Assembly: GCF_035582795.1 (NCBI RefSeq)
Contig: NC_134367.1
Span: 50,933,562 to 50,997,561 of the forward strand
Direction: 5' to 3'
From: Mycteria americana
Taxonomy: Eukaryota; Chordata; Aves; Ciconiiformes; Ciconiidae
DNA length: 64,000 nucleotides
Program-made: the position numbers and the translations under genes
Shown here: positions 48,871 to 61,000 of the stretch, piece by piece
How positions within the stretch are numbered: the stretch's first letter is position 1
How the letters are laid out: every line of letters begins with the position of its first letter
The notes under the pieces: generated by a model
Databases searched by the model: none
Told to the model about the DNA's origin: nothing
The model's input: the letters and a program-made list of their open reading frames with translations, nothing else

Positions 48871-51800
48871 AAAAGCGTACCTAGTTATTGATATATAAAA
48901 CAGAATTGAATCATAAGCCTAAGTCAAATCATCCAATGATGTGCAGTCTCCTCCTCTATTTACCACCTAACCATTACTCATGTGTTGGCCTTGAAGGATG
49001 CTTTCCCTACCTGTCTTATGACTGTGACCATTGTAAAAGCACGATGCAAAGAGAAAAGATCTTGCTGATAATGTAAGATCAAGGCAGTTCTCTGCCTTTG
49101 CAATCACTCCTAAAGAAAGTCTGATTGATCACTTTCAAGTTCTGACTTAAATAAAAAAATAAATAAAGTCGACCAGAAAAAAATACTGTTGTTCTGCTGT
49201 TCATAACTAAAAAAATAACTCTCTACTCTTCAAACTCCCATATCTAATGTAATAAGTTCTGACAACTGAAAAAAAAATTAAGTGTGAAACCCACGTAGAA
49301 AAGTATAAAAGTGCATACATGCTGTATGTGGACAGCAATTCCGATTTCATAATGCATGTTAATTATAACTACAAATGTAAATGAATCATTATCTGAACTA
49401 ATATACTCTAATATAATAAGAATGCCTGTTACCAGTTTTACAGAAGTTTGCTATGTATAACTTAAATGCTTGCATAACACTGTACTGTTCAGTTCATTAA
49501 TGCATGGTAAATGTGTAGATGCTGCTTCCTGAATGTACACCATCCCACTCAACATTGTAGCACCTTCATGTAGGTTGGAAGGAATGTCTCTAATTCTTCA
49601 TTATCGACTATAAGAAAGTTATTAAAAATACAGGGGTTTAGACATTATGTACTATGAGATGTTTATTCCTTTTACAGCCTCATGGTGGTACATTGCTTCA
49701 TATATAAAACTCAGAGGCTTCAATGAAAAGTATTCTACTTGAGTGTCATTGGCTTCTGAAGAGGTGAATTGTTCTTTACATTTTGGTCAAAAGTTAAGAC
49801 ACATGCATTTGCTGGTAATTTTAAATATGTGTTTAATAGCGTATGTGGAATAAGCTGCTCCATTTCCTTGCTTTCAGCATGCAGTGAAAGATACAACACT
49901 CCTCTTAAAGCACAGGTAACCTAGTAAAGTTAAATAAATGATGGGCATACCAAAAAAGCTGATATTCTAAGGAGGTAACATTGGCTAAATTTTACAAGTT
50001 CTGTACACTGAACTGCTGTTTAACAGCCAAAAGTAGCACCTCCTCTTACGCATGCCTTCCTGTAACAGGACTTTATCACAAAATTGCAATGGTATTATGC
50101 TACATAATTACAGTGTAGTTTACCCAGAGCCAACCAAAACCATTGTATATACATTCATCCTCAGCAAGAGACAATGACTAATCAATCTAGTAGTTAGACA
50201 CTCACTGGACAGTCAAGTCTCTGAGGTCCTGCTCCCTGTCTCTGGCTCTCTGTATTTCATATGAGCACGTACTGGATAAAACACAGAAAGCGACCAATGC
50301 TTCCCAAGGGAAGCCCACAGTCTTGCAAGCTGGTGTGGGTAGGTGGAAGTAGTCCCGTTCAGTGCAGCAGGTGAGCGGAGAGCTGCTCTAACTGCCTGGT
50401 GACAGCATGACATACTGTCCCTTGTGACATTTTAGAAGAACGATTCCTGCATCACGCTTTGAAATAACGAGAGCAAACACCTGTTCTCAACACGCAGCCC
50501 TGCAGTCCCAGGAGGGGACAGGACCGAAGGCACGCACCTCTGCTGGGGCTGCCCAGGAGCTGCCTCCTGCTCAGGATGCGCATTGCTTTCCAGGCTGTCT
50601 CTTGGAAAACTCTCCTGCTGGGCAGTAGAAGCAAACCTAGAGAACTGTGAGTTCTGCGTTCTGCTTTGGGAGCCAAGTTAACCTGCACCTCTTACTTCCT
50701 GGCTGTAGCACTGGGTTCCATAATTTCAATATTGCAATTATTCTCAGGGTACATTTGATTCCTCCAATTTGTAAAAAACAATGCAACTCAAATTCAATTC
50801 AACTGAATTACACATAAATACCACTCCAAAACAGAGCCATAAAATGTATTTCTTACAGGCAATGTTTGCCTTCTGTTCAGTTCCATGGGCCAGTGACTTG
50901 ACTTTAAATATTACAGAATTTTGACAAGGCCTTCTCAAAAAACCAAAACAATGCAATTTTTTTTCTGGACTTTTTTGCATTTTCATTAATATGTTTGTTT
51001 TCTATTTAAGTATCCTTCTACTGCTGAAAACCTCATCACCACACTCATTGGTATGATGCTCAGAATAAGCAAATAACTAGAAAGGGTCACCGTCAGTATG
51101 CTGCCTGAAACAACATTACTTACTAATGTTACAAATCACACCTAAAACTATTATAATAACAGAAAGTGGGGAGGGAGGGGGAGATCTGTATTGTTTGATT
51201 TGTACACCTGACTGTACTTTGTATGCATTTAGCCAGGTTTCCTTGTAACTTCTGACTTTTCTGAGCAAAAATTTGTAAAAAGCTTGGGAAGTTACTTGAA
51301 AAGGTAGCAGGCTGAAGAAGTCTGGTACCTGAAACCACCTTAATTAAAAAAAAAAAAAATTCAAATTGACTACCCGTCTTAAACTGTGAAATAAGAATGT
51401 TGCCTCAGTTAACTGAACAATGAGCAAAATGCAAGTAGACAATATAAAGAATACTAAAACCAGATGCTTTCTAGTCTATCAATTTTGAGATAGTAAGGTG
51501 CTGCTAGTGACCCAAGAGTGGAGTTTCTGAGTAAAATTTATTCTTGATATCCAGTACTGACACTTGAAATATTAAATACCTTAGAAAACAGTACTCCAAC
51601 ATTACAATCATGTTCCGACTATAAATACATGTATAACAAGTTCTAAAACTAGGGAAAAGTATTTTTAAAAGAACCAGCAGATGTTGTTGGAAGCATTACC
51701 CTTACGGACAATAAAACCCCTATACTTAACATAGTTTGAAAACCTCCTCTGCTGCCCTGTGGAGGAGGACAGGAAGCCTCAAGTCTCCACTGAAGCCAGC

Positions 51801-53209
51801 CTGCAACAAAGGCATTTTGCCAATAGGACTTACAGGGCATGTTCTCAATTTGGGTCTTTTTAAATTTCATTTTACTTACATCTGCGGACGCAGTTTAAAT
51901 TAAAAAAAAAAAACCAAAAGAACCCCACTCTTCTCAGTTTTCCCACAAGTTGCCTAAAGCTGAAGTTTTCTCAACCTGTCCCCCGTACTTTATCAAACAC
52001 CGATTTAATCTTGCACTGGTCAGCAAAATACTAAGCTAGTTTATTTCCAGCATCAACGTATCGATTTGGTTTTGCTTCAATTAGGTGTCTTCCCCTGGTC
52101 TATTAGAAACATTTTGTTTTCCTCAGTGCTTCATTCTCTCTCCCCTCATTCTTTGCTTTTATTTTAAAATACTGTTCCATCTGACCTTCGTACAGACAAT
52201 TTAAAATCTCCTCCAAACTGCAATCAACTCTCCTTTATTTTTACCCACTGGACTTACCTAAGCTATGAAAATACTTAGCAAAGATAAAAAAGTGTGGTTG
52301 GTCCAATGCCGAGTTTGATTTAGCAGAAAAGGAAAATGTATCAACATATATTGGCAACCGTTTGTTTTATTAGATGTAATCATCCACGCAAACTCATAAT
52401 CTGATGACGAGGTATCAGCCAGAAGCAGGGAAAAGGTTTTTCCTTCCCTGTTCAAACGCCTCTGCCCCAAGGGTCGGGCACACGCTGTTTGTGATAGGTG
52501 GCAGCGACAAACTCTACCCGCACTTCAATCCAAAAAGCCCTGGGACTGCGTCAACGCTATGTGGAGGCCGTCACATGGCTGTTGGCCTGCCGCCGGCTCG
52601 CATTCTGCTGGTTCAGAGGTTGTTCCCTTCTATTTACAAAAGGCCGTGTGGCCATACCACACGGGAAAGCAGGGTCGAGGCAGCGGGCGAGCTGGGCAGC
52701 GGCAGCGGGCGGTGCCCCCGCGGCGGCCTTCTCCGGCCCCCTCAGGGCATGACCCACCAAGAGCCGGCGCGAACTGCCACACAGTCCCCCGCTCGGCGCC
52801 ACCGCCACCATTTCTGCCCAGCGGGAGCCCGACCCCACGGGGCGCTCGCCCTCACAGGGCGCGCGGCCCCACGCTGCTCCACCGGCTCCCGCGAAGCCAG
52901 CGCGCGGCGCTGCGGCGGGCACGGGGCGGGGAGCCGGCACCAGGAGGGGGGGCAACGGCCGGCGACGCCGCCTGGCAGCCGGCACCGCCGGGGCTCCCCG
53001 CCGAGGGGCGGCGGCGGCGGCCGCCACGTGGGAGCGGCGCGGCGGCGAGGCCCCGCCCGGAGGCGGGGGCTGCGGTGAGGACGGCCCGCGCGCCCCGCAC
53101 GCGGCGGCCGGGGCCGCTTCCGCGGTCAGACCCACGAGCCCGAGGCGGCGGCGGCGGTTGGTGCTTCCGGTCCGAACCCTGCCCGGGCGGATCTATGTGG
53201 CCGGCGCGC

Positions 53210-53238
53210 GGGGGGGGGGGGAGGGGGAGGGGAGAAGG
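53210..53238 (+). repeat. G-rich tract with quadruplex potential
   Basis: An unbroken G-run at 53210-53220 followed by AGGGGGAGGGGAGAAGG. It has four or more G-runs in 30 bases, so a G-quadruplex is possible on the plus strand, which is the non-template strand for plus-sense transcription. Confidence 0.7.
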
Positions 53239-53640
53239 TGAGGCTGGAGGTGACGGCGGCGTGACCGTTCCACTCTCCCCCCTCCCTCTCCTCCCCCCGC
53301 CCCGCAGATGGAGGCACCCGGGCCGGGCGCGCGCGCCCTCGCGCGCCCCGCGCCGCAGCGCTATAGCAACGTTCCAAGCCACGAACAAAGAGCCCCCCGC
53401 CCCCGGCAGCCCGCGCCCCGCGGCGGAGGGGCGGGGGGGAGCGGCGGCGGGGCCCCGAGCCGCGGCCGGGGGGAGGGGCCGGCCCCGCGCCTCCCGCTCC
53501 CCCGCTCGCTCGCTCGCTGGCTGGCGCGGCCCCCCTCCCCGTTCCTCCCCTACCCGCCGGGGCGGCGCTCCCCGCCGAGGGCTGCGCGGAGCGGCGCCCC
53601 TCCCGCCGCCCGGCCGGCGAGCGGCGGCAGCCGGACCTAC

Positions 53641-53760
53641 CTCGGCTCCGCGCGGGGGCATGGGAGCCCCGGGACGGCGGGGGCGGCTGGAGCGGCCGCC
53701 GCTGGTGCCCGCGTTTCCCCCCCCGCTCTTTGTGTGCGAGGGTCCGCGCGCTGCGCTCTC
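53641..53760 (-). other. BEND3: Probable BEND3 non-coding first exon
   Basis: A minus-strand donor CCGAG|GTAGGT falls at 53641|53640 in the core of the island. The next exon (42697) has a good acceptor, and mammalian BEND3 begins with a non-coding exon as I recall. The 5' edge is set next to the CRE-like tandem and is only a guess. Confidence 0.45.
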
Positions 53761-53763
53761 GCG

Positions 53764-53777
53764 TGACGTGACGTGAC
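53764..53777. promoter_or_regulatory. BEND3: Tandem CRE/ATF-like motif
   Basis: TGACGTGACGTGAC: two overlapping TGACGT(G) CREB/ATF half-site units just upstream of the proposed BEND3 first exon. Such motifs are common in core promoters of CpG-island genes. Function is inferred. Confidence 0.55.
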
Positions 53778-54139
53778 CGTGTGTCATTTCCGCACAAGGA
53801 CACTGAGCCCCGAGCCGCCGCGGCCAGCGCCACCCGCCGCCCCGGGGCAGGGGCAGAGGCGGGAGGGGAGGGGGGAGGAGCAGGCCGCTCTCCCCCCTCC
53901 CCCTCCTCCCCACCCCCGCCCTCCCCGGCGCTGCCACAGGGAACGCGCGGTTCCCACTGGAGACCCCGCGCGCCCCCGGCCCCGCCGCGCGCGCCCCGCC
54001 GCCCACTCGGCGCCGCGCGGGCAGCCCCACCGCCGGGCGCCGGCCGCCCGCCCCGCGACGCGCCCTTCCCGTCCCCCGGCGCCCGCGGGCAGCGCGGCGG
54101 CCACGGCCGCACGTGGGCCACAGCTCGGGGACGCGACCG

Positions 54140-54182
54140 GGCGTGACGGGGACCGGGACCGGGACGGGGACCGGGACGGGGC
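54140..54182. repeat. GGGACC/GGGACG minisatellite
   Basis: An array of six-base units alternating GGGACC and GGGACG after CGTGACG, about six copies. It translates as repeated Gly-Thr, Gly-Asp or Arg-Asp dipeptides and explains the repetitive patches in the long false frames here. Confidence 0.85.
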
Positions 54183-54206
54183 GCGCTCGCCGCAGGCAGC
54201 CGCCGC

Positions 54207-54214
54207 CGCGTGGG
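54207..54214 (-). promoter_or_regulatory. BEND3-type octamer CCCACGCG (minus strand)
   Basis: The plus strand reads CGCGTGGG, the reverse complement of CCCACGCG, the CpG-containing motif reported for the mammalian BEND3 DNA-binding domain as I recall it. It lies about 450 bases upstream of the proposed BEND3 start. Confidence 0.4.
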
Positions 54215-54563
54215 AGCGCGCCCCCGGCTTCGCGCGGCCGGGTGGCTCCGCCGGCCGCGGTCTCGCGTGGCCGCGGCGCCGGCACCCGTAGCCAGGCGCC
54301 GCGGCGGGCCGTGCACGTGCACGCGGGGAGGCGGTGGGAGCCGGTGTACGCGTGCGCTGCCCGCCCCGGCAGCCGGGCGGGAGCCGCGGCGGACGGGGGG
54401 GGGGGGCGGACCGTGCCCGCGCGCGGACGGCGGCCCCCGCCGCGTGGCCACGGCCGGTGACGAGAGGCGGCGAGCACGTGGCCGCGCGGCCCCGCACCGC
54501 CGGGGACGGCGCGCGCCGGCCGTTACTCCCCGCGGCCTGAGGGAAACGGCCGCTGCCCACCGA

Positions 54564-54571
54564 CCCACGCG
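54564..54571 (+). promoter_or_regulatory. BEND3-type octamer CCCACGCG (plus strand)
   Basis: Exact CCCACGCG in CGACCCACGCGCGTCTCG, about 800 bases upstream of the proposed BEND3 start and opposite in orientation to the copy at 54207. I noticed no further exact copy in the window by eye. Confidence 0.4.
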
Positions 54572-54796
54572 CGTCTCGCCGCCGCTCGGAGCGCCCCACT
54601 GCCCCGCGGCGGGGTGTGGGGGGGAGCCGGGCCGGCCGGTCAGCCGAGCCGGGTCACCCCGAGGCAGCGGCGGGCTCCGGCCGGGCGAGCGGAGGGGCTG
54701 CCCGGCGGCTGCCAAGCCCCCGGCCGCGGCCGCACCTGGCGTGGCGCGGGGCGCTGGCTGTGGAGGCTGTACATAATCCCCACGCCGTAGCGCCCG

Positions 54797-54803
54797 TGAG
54801 TCA
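54797..54803. promoter_or_regulatory. AP-1/NF-E2-like site
   Basis: TGAGTCA within GTGAGTCAGCC, near the upstream edge of the island. It fits the AP-1 consensus and its 3' side fits the GC half of a Maf recognition element. No further support. Confidence 0.35.
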
Positions 54804-55059
54804 GCCCCGGCAGCTACACGGGCGGTGCGTGCGGGAACGCGAGAGTCCCACACAGATCGGTCGTGACAGCCGCGCGTAGCCCCTGCGCGGCCACCGGCCT
54901 GGCCCGGCCCGGCAGGCTTCCCTCCGGCTGCCGGCGCTGCCAGGAACGCTGCGGCAGGCTGGCGGCACCCGTGGAAGCGCTGCCTGCCTTCGTGCGATGG
55001 TAACGCGGGTTTCTGTGTTTATTGCCAAGTAAGAAGGGCTGGTGTTCGGTGCCATTTTA

Positions 55060-58000
55060 GGCTCGAGCCTATACTTAAAAAAAGTTAGTGCAGTAAGTTG
55101 GTTTAATTCACACCCAAGCTTAAAGAGTTTATGCTCTTTTCCTTCACCATTGTGTAACGAGAGACCGTTTCCACGCTTCGCGTTTGGGGGGCGGGTGGCA
55201 GCAATGACTTATAAAAGAGCGATTGCATTCTTTTTTAGTTAAGCATCCTTGCAGATTATATCTTCCCTGAATTTGACAGAGCACGTAAGACATGGCATTA
55301 GTCTGGCAAATCGTTCGTGCCCTTTCTACTAGCAGCTTGTAGAAAAACAAACCGTTTCCCAAAGATTACAAAAAATACATACACGTGGGAGAGGGAAGTC
55401 CAGTTTTGTACCCTATGACCAGTTATGGCAGTTATGTTTTTTGGCTATATGTAACGACTCTGAAATTAGCAACGTATCCAACTTGACAGCTCTTCGTGAA
55501 ATGTTTTACTTACACGATAAACTCGGCTGGTGCTGCCATTCCTATTGAATAGATTCATTTCGCCTTTTCATAAAAGCACGCAGCCAAGTGCTCTAATTAT
55601 ATTGTAATTGTTTCACTTTTTCCAGAGGGAAAGGAGTTAAGTCTAAAGGTGTTACTTCATTATAAAATAAATAGGTGAGGATGGATCCTGCCACGAAGAG
55701 TGATGGAGGATGTATCAAACAGAAGTGGCAAGGCAAGTACACGCCGGGCAAGTGGCAAGTAAATGCGTAGGTAGAACACGTGAGCTCTGAGCTCTGCTGG
55801 GGATTTAACAGATAAATCTTTTGTTTGTTATCTCTGAAGCTACATTTCACTATAAGAAGCCTACTTTTTTTTTAGTAAAAGCAAATATAAAAACCTGCAA
55901 GTCAATTGAGAAATAACTGTCTGGAAAAAATATCAGATAAATCTTCTGCCCCATAAATAACTCAGCGCTTTCCTAGATACTTCCTATTTCCTTAGAGCTG
56001 AACAATATGAAGAGTGGCTCTTAAAATAAAAAATTCTCACTGTTTCAGAGTTTCGGCACTTCCTTTAGGAGCAGTTCTCTAAAATTTCGTTCTTCCGCTT
56101 ATGTTGCTCTTCTAAATTAGGAATTTAGGGCTTTTGGCATGTTTACAGTGTCATATGCCATGAATAATCCTAACAGATAATAGTTTGTGGATTTTAACTT
56201 TGACTGCTCTTTTTATTATTGTTATTAATAGACAGCTGTTTAAAGGAGCCCTTAAAAGCAGGAACTACCAGCATTATAACTCCTCTGATGAATCACTCGA
56301 ATGAAGGATACATTTTATTAACAAGACAAGTGTTCTGCAGTTAGCGATTCATTCACTCTTTAAAGAGCACTTCCCAATAACTTTTCTGAGTCTGTTAGCA
56401 CTATGAAGACGGAAGTTTATAGTATGATTTGCCATCTCCCTTTATCGTAAGGCTAAGTGAAGGTTTACTTAAAGGGTACCACGCTTTAACACCTGGCCCA
56501 GCTGCTAAGTAGTGCTAGATCTCAGTTGGATTTTACTTGAATGCTCTACTTAGTGGGATTAAGGAAAGGCAACCATAAGGCACGAGCAAGCCAGTGGAAT
56601 CCCAAACTCAATTTCAGAGCCCTTGAGAAAATACTTGCCAGTTTGAACTCCACCTCATTTCTGCTCTATAGTGCTGGCCCGAGGCATTGTAGCTACTAGG
56701 GACCCAAGCCCAGGAGGAGACCTGAAGGGCCTCAGCTAAGCATAAAGAAGCATCAGCATATTGTTGCAATAACAGCATTCATTGAAAAGGGAGCGAGCCA
56801 AGTTGTCTCCAGGCAATGCAGGTAGCAAGCTTAGATTGGCTTCCCAGCCAGACGAGTCCCATTTTTTTTCACCATTTGAACTTGTGCTACACAAGTCATT
56901 TATTCAAATGTTCATTTTTTTTCCCCTTCGTGCCTTCGGCTCAAAAGCCACTCTGTGCCACTGCGGCAATCTCTGGAAAATTCCAGGTCACCGGGGAGGG
57001 GAGTTGTGGTACTCCAGCAAGAGAACTCTTTAGGAAAAAATCACCATTGCTCTTGAATACAACGGGCCACTTCTCACTTGACCAAACTGCAGCTAGGCTT
57101 CAGCCATCGCCACCAACAAAAAATGTGTTCAGAGCCCCTGGAAAGCTGAAAGCACTGTTTGCAGTTGTACGGAGTTTTGTAAGGGTGGACTATGGAGGCT
57201 CCTTAGACGTTTACCCTTAGAAACTGTAAGGTGCCAGACCCTCCCCCTGGAGAATGCCCTCTCTGTATTAGTTCAAAGGACCTGGTCAGCTAGAGATTCC
57301 CCTGGACAGCGGTGAGGAACCACGGTAGTTGGCAGGGAGGCGGCAGGCACCGAGCTGGGAGTCAGAACAGCTCAGTATGCTGAAAGTTGGTACGACGACA
57401 TGGAGCAGAAGAATGATCCTAAATTTAGAGGCCTTTTTGCTTCCTGTGCCGCATATATTTGGAATAAGCAAGAATCCAACCTGAAACCTTCAGCAAGGCT
57501 TCTTTCTTGTGGATCCTTGCAATAGCCTACAGCACTCAGTAGGCAGAGATGCGGCATAAGATGTCGAAAGCACTTTCGGCACCAACTAATTTTGGCAGTT
57601 TGATTCTGTAAAAAGTATTGCTATGGTACCAGTACATCGTCTATCACTTTTCTCCACCACACGTCTTGAAACTAGGCCACCTTGCAGCCAGACGCAAGAG
57701 TCACGGAGTCCAGAAAGAAAGCAGATGAGAAACAGCCTTAGCGGTGAGCGCACTCCTGGATGCGGAGCCAGTTCCTTGCAATTTAGATGCTTTTTACGTT
57801 GAGACCCTAATAGGAAAACAAGCCTCTTGCCCAAAAAGACAAGCCCCCACTGGTAACGAGGCTTTCTTCTGCCTGCTCTCGGGATGACTTTTAGTGATTC
57901 CTGTGGTGCCGGCCACACCGTGTGTGCAGCAGGCAGAGGTGGGTGCCCTCTCTTGCAAGGCAGCCCAGAGCCCAGCAGCTGTCTTCTGGAATACGGCACA

Positions 58001-61000
58001 ACTTCTTTACCTGAGTGCGGTCTGAAAGCTGCTGCTGGAAGGGTGCTTTGCCCTGGGGACTGACGAGTGGGTGGAGGCTGATATTTACTGCGGGTCCCTA
58101 CCCGCTTGCTGGGGTTCCAATGGGCTGGATTGCCCTCTAGAGGGAAGTCATCTAGGCTGGCCCCCGGCCCCCGCGGCGAGTGTCCAGCTGAACTTCTTAC
58201 ACTGACTGTGTGTGCCATGTCAGGAGTCAGGCACTGACTCACTGAAATTGGGCAGGTACTTAAATTAGGCAGCTTGGAATTCACCTTAAATTATTTAGGT
58301 GTGTATTTGATATAAATAAACTTCAAAGAGACTGAATAGGTTTGCCAAAAAAAGAAAGCACACAGGTTTTGAAATCTTCTGCCTTGGATTAAAACTAAAA
58401 ACCAAAGTGATTTTTAGGACTTTCAGAGACTCTGAAAGGCACCATTTAAAAAATCAGTCCAAATAACTCATCTGATCTGCGGTAAAACGTGGTCTGCAAT
58501 TCAAAGTTTACAAAAACTGTAATATTTAATGGCAAATAAGGCAACATGATAAGCAACTTTGCATACCTTAATGCTTTTCACTGCCAGTCAGACTGAAAGG
58601 ACATGTATGGACACATTGCACAGTAATATTTAGAACCTCTGTCGGCCCACAGGCAACAATACTGAACAAGTAACATGCTGCGGGCAATATCCATACATTG
58701 CTATAAACCAGGCAGAAAAGAACAGTGGCAGACACCTGAACTTCATTTATATTTTTAAACTTCCTACGGCTTCAAGCAGCGTTGGAGGGTTCTGCCAGCA
58801 ACATATTACACCGGTTGGGAAACACCAGTTTAGGGTGCCAGTTAATATAATCGCAGGGTTTTTTTCTCAGAAACAAAATTGTTACATGATACTCTGTTTA
58901 ATTTTATAACAACACTGCATCTTGTTCTTAGGTACAATGATAGCTGCTCTTGGAAACTTCTCAAAATTGCTATTTAGCGAGACTTCACAAAGACGGGCAA
59001 GAAATAATTGTAACTGTATTGCTTGCTGAATCAAGGATATCAAAATAGAAAATCCACATGGCATCTCTGGATTTGAACAACAAGCCGGTTCATCTCCAAG
59101 TGCATGTGGGTTGGAAATCTTACACTTAGAGTTTAGTTCACAGAAAAAAAAATTTGATTAAATGAACATTCGTTATAGAAAAACCCTTCTCTAGCCTGAA
59201 GTAGCACCAGAGTGTACTGGCAAGACAGCAGATATGTAACGGTTGAGCACCAGAGGAAGGAGAATTTGATATAAAAGCTTAAAATAAAAATCAGATCAAA
59301 GCTGCAGTGGAAGATGGAGTAGAACAGAAATGTAAAAGAACTTCAAGAATAGAGTAACCCAGTGAGCAACCTAAAATCTCCTTCTGTGCTGCAGCAGTTT
59401 ACTTATACATCAGTTGCATCCATAACTGTTTAAAAACTGACAAATCTGAGCACTTTCACTCTTGGAAGCATAAGCCTCTTTTAATCTCTTGGCAATGGAA
59501 TCGCAGTTCTCTTTACTCTGTGTTAGTTCAGCCAAGAACTGCACCATTGTATGCTATCTCACAGCTTTGCATTTAAAAAGAAGTAATACTCACTTAATGC
59601 AAAGTCATTGTATTATCTACACCATAGCTAACTCTGAATGATCAAACATTTATCCCATAAAGGTCTGCTTGTCAAAACTCTGTGTTACGTCCAAAAGAGG
59701 TAAATATAGCCTGAAAAGTCCTTTCTCTCAAAGACATCCGCATCTCCCAATCAAGTGCAAACAGCACACTCTTCTTCGTGCGCTTCACACTCAGTTCCAT
59801 ATCCTGCCCACTGGTCATGTTGCATAGTCTCATAGCTCATTGAGATATGTAAGTTCAAATATTTGCAATGATAGTTTAAAAGAAAAAAAAAGATTTTGGT
59901 TAGCAATGTAGAAAACTAGGGTTCTTTGAGAACTTAGCTGGCTGATGTCCTATATTTTTTTTCTGTGTAAATACTTCTCTTTTTTTAAATGGAAATAGCA
60001 GTATTCAGATTGTAGAAATCCTTATGGGAAGGAATACTCTTTGTTTCAGAACCTGAAACTGAAACAGCCTGTCTAGGTTTTTTGAGTCGCAGCTGCTTCT
60101 GTCATGGCCATCATGCTATACAGTCCCTTTCACAAACAAGTCACTGCCTTAGAAGCAGCTAGTGATTCCCCCTTTTCAGTCCTTACCTTCACTACTATTG
60201 GGAGCTACTCCCGAACCTCACTCTTTGGGGGGATGGGAACCTTCCCTTCTGAATTTGCATTAACATGGATCTCTGGTTCATGGCTACTAGATGCTTCAAC
60301 CCATCTAGCATAACCCAGTCATACCCTACAGTAATGACTTTGGGAACAATCTCGTATTTAAAAAGTGAATGCATTTTATCCAACAGAAAAAAATTTGCCT
60401 TTGAAATTGGAAAATTTAATCAGGACTGATTTTTTAATAAAAAATATAGGTGTGGAGACCTGGGTTTACAAGAAGGACAGAAAAAACCCACCTGTGCTTA
60501 GTGGTTATTACTACAACAGAATGTGATTGAAAGCACTTATTTTCATAAAAGTTTATACAAGAAATACTTCCAGTCATTAGTGATGTGACCATTTTTAGCA
60601 GCAGCAGTTGTCTTTCAGAAATACTAGATGTTTAAACCCTGTTTATTTTCCTGCAAAGCTGTCTTGTCTTAGCATATGTACATCTAAAAGCCATCTATAG
60701 CTTGTGGGCATACAGCATCTGAGCAGAGGTAGGGATATTCATAGTTTTTGTGCATTGATACAAAATGTTAACATATTAACTTCCATAGGTTGACAAAAGC
60801 AACAAAACTGTTTGATTAAAAATAAGTCTTACTAATACAGACATTTTTTCTGTAATGTTCTCCTGCTAAACCCATTTTTTTTTATGGTGGTGCTGAAAAT
60901 AATGATGCAAGCAACTAAGTGTAATTGTAGAAAATTATTGCTAGTGATTTGCATATGAAATACACACCTTCTACTGCCTCTAGTTAGCATTGTTCAACTA

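Larger units (their letters stand above)
42698..53640 (-). other. BEND3: BEND3 intron 1
   Basis: A long intron between the probable non-coding exon in the CpG island and the exon with the start codon. AT-rich except at its 5' end. It holds a perfect 14-base inverted repeat at 46944-46980 and a 9-base one at 48851-48870. Open frames of 60-108 codons inside it have no recognisable family. Additional non-coding exons cannot be excluded; for example, a strong minus-strand donor TTAG|GTAAGT lies near 52255. Confidence 0.65.
52480..55050. promoter_or_regulatory. BEND3: Large CpG island at the BEND3 promoter
   Basis: About 2.5 kb of extremely GC- and CpG-rich sequence, the strongest composition feature of the window. 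It contains the probable BEND3 first exon, a CRE-like tandem, four CACGTG E-boxes, two CCCACGCG octamers, a GGGACC-type repeat and several G-runs. The 541- and 575-codon minus-strand frames and the 405-codon plus-strand frame are translations of low-complexity GC-rich DNA. Confidence 0.92.

Noticed and set aside
49570-49600. GTAGGTTGGAAGGAATGTCTCTAA as a reverse CR1 end
   Set aside because: Only one short block resembles CR1; neither the terminal octamers nor the adjacent GATCATCTAG block is present.
52852-54853. Minus-strand frames of 541 and 575 codons and plus-strand frames up to 405 codons
   Set aside because: They lie in a very GC-rich CpG island, overlap each other in several frames on both strands, and translate as Ala/Arg/Gly/Pro low-complexity sequence. 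Stops are rare at this composition.
57586-58284. 232-codon minus-strand frame
   Set aside because: It has no signal, domain or repeat pattern; composition is Pro/Arg/Ser/Leu-rich and no splice or promoter context is evident. Kept as chance, though a conservation check would be cheap.
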